Assembly (NCBI GenBank): GCA_046155615.1
Contig: JBJXFP010000100.1
Span: 1-7,806, forward strand
Length of the DNA stretch: 7,806 nt
Direction: 5' to 3'
From: JANNVZ01 sp046155615
Lineage (GTDB): Bacteria; Bacteroidota; Bacteroidia; Flavobacteriales_D; Sanyastnellaceae
Below are positions 7,311-7,806 of this stretch, in pieces; within the stretch, counting starts at the first letter, position 1; every line of letters starts with the position of its first letter. The notes beneath the pieces were generated by a model. That model was given only the letters and a program-made list of their open reading frames with translations, was not told the origin of the DNA and made no database searches. Made by a program: the position numbers and the translations under genes.

Positions 7311-7802
7311 TCAGAACAATGTTGATTGTGTAAGCCATGCAAGTATATCAGCATGAAAAGGATCAGCAGCAGGTGAAATGCTTTTTACAAGAAGGCCGTT
7401 TTCATCAACCAATATTTTCTGAAAATTCCAGGTGATGCGAATGTCTGTTTTTCCGTTCAGGTTCTTACTGGCAATCCAGCTATATACCTCACATGTATTG
7501 TCCCCAGTAACGCGTACTTTTTGCATAAGCGGAAAAGTGATGCCGTAGTTTACCGTGCAGAATTTGGCTATGTCATTGTCACTGTCAGGTTCCTGCTGGC
7601 CAAAATCGTTGCTGGGAAAGGCGAGAATTTCTAATCCCTGTTTTTTATACGCTTCATACAATTCTTGGAGCTGGACATACTGCGGAGTGAAACCACAAAG
7701 GCTTGCCGTATTTACCAACATCACTTTGCGTCCCTTAAGGCTGCTCATATGAAAGGGTTGACCGTTGTTGGCAATGGCTTGCAAATCGTAAAAACTTTTC
7801 AT
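7311..7802 (-). CDS. glutathione peroxidase family protein, cysteine type, probably thioredoxin-dependent
   Basis: Thiol peroxidase with thioredoxin fold that reduces hydrogen peroxide or organic hydroperoxides. The 163 residues match the small bacterial members such as BsaA. NTASLCGFTPQY (31-42) holds the peroxidatic C36, encoded by TGT, so it is not a selenoprotein. LAFPSNDFGQQEP (60-72) gives catalytic Q70 with NDF in place of the commoner NQF. WNF (125-127) completes the Cys-Gln-Trp-Asn tetrad. C82 in KFCTVNYGITFP sits where the resolving cysteine lies in two-cysteine, thioredoxin-using members, so glutathione is unlikely to be the true reductant. No signal peptide is seen from this start. 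The ATG at 7802 is four bases from the window edge and fits the family N-terminus, but an upstream extension (for example a targeting sequence) cannot be excluded. bshB1 follows after 5 bases, which implies an operon. Confidence 0.92.
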   Translation of the reverse strand: MKSFYDLQAIANNGQPFHMSSLKGRKVMLVNTASLCGFTPQYVQLQELYEAYKKQGLEILAFPSNDFGQQEPDSDNDIAKFCTVNYGITFPLMQKVRVTGDNTCEVYSWIASKNLNGKTDIRITWNFQKILVDENGLLVKSISPAADPFHADILAWLTQSTLF

Positions 7803-7806
7803 TGCC

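Overview
This 7.8-kb window looks like ordinary chromosomal sequence from a member of the Bacteroidota. Three things point there. IF-2 has a lysine/alanine/glutamate-rich N-terminal extension and a bacteroidete-type first IF2_N domain. The start codons lack Shine-Dalgarno sequences. The best promoter candidates resemble the Bacteroidota pattern (TTTG, then TAnnTTTG) rather than TTGACA/TATAAT. A bacillithiol gene is also compatible with this phylum. Genus-level placement is not possible from the sequence alone.

Layout from left to right. (1) paaB (minus, 74-358), a small structural subunit of the phenylacetyl-CoA epoxygenase, stands alone here. Its usual upstream partner paaA is absent and no paaC start appears in the last 73 bases. 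(2) A 173-base divergent intergenic region (359-531) holds back-to-back promoter candidates and a 13-bp palindrome between them. (3) rimK (plus, 532-1404), a ribosomal protein S6 glutamate ligase of the ATP-grasp family, ends in a hairpin plus T-tract whose 5' arm lies inside the last codons. (4) An unrecognised secreted or periplasmic protein of 649 residues follows (plus, 1455-3404). It has a signal peptide and an Asp-rich, FG-GAP/EF-hand-like loop near the C-terminus. (5) A 97-base convergent gap (3405-3501) has no convincing terminator. (6) infB (minus, 3502-6348) encodes full-length translation initiation factor IF-2. (7) A 234-base leader (6349-6582) contains no convincing gene; it carries a 14-bp perfect palindrome and a weak promoter candidate. 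(8) bshB1 (minus, 6583-7305) encodes the bacillithiol-pathway deacetylase. It lies 5 bases downstream of (9) a cysteine-type glutathione-peroxidase-family gene (minus, 7311-7802) whose start sits at the right edge.

Functionally there are three themes: ribosome/translation (rimK, infB), thiol redox defence (gpx-bshB1, apparently one operon), and a stray phenylacetate-degradation subunit. The only protein without a recognised family is the 649-residue secreted one. I see no mobile element, CRISPR array, tRNA, rRNA or defence system. The more notable points are gene-order oddities (paaB without paaA, infB without nusA) and the redox pair, not a clearly new system.
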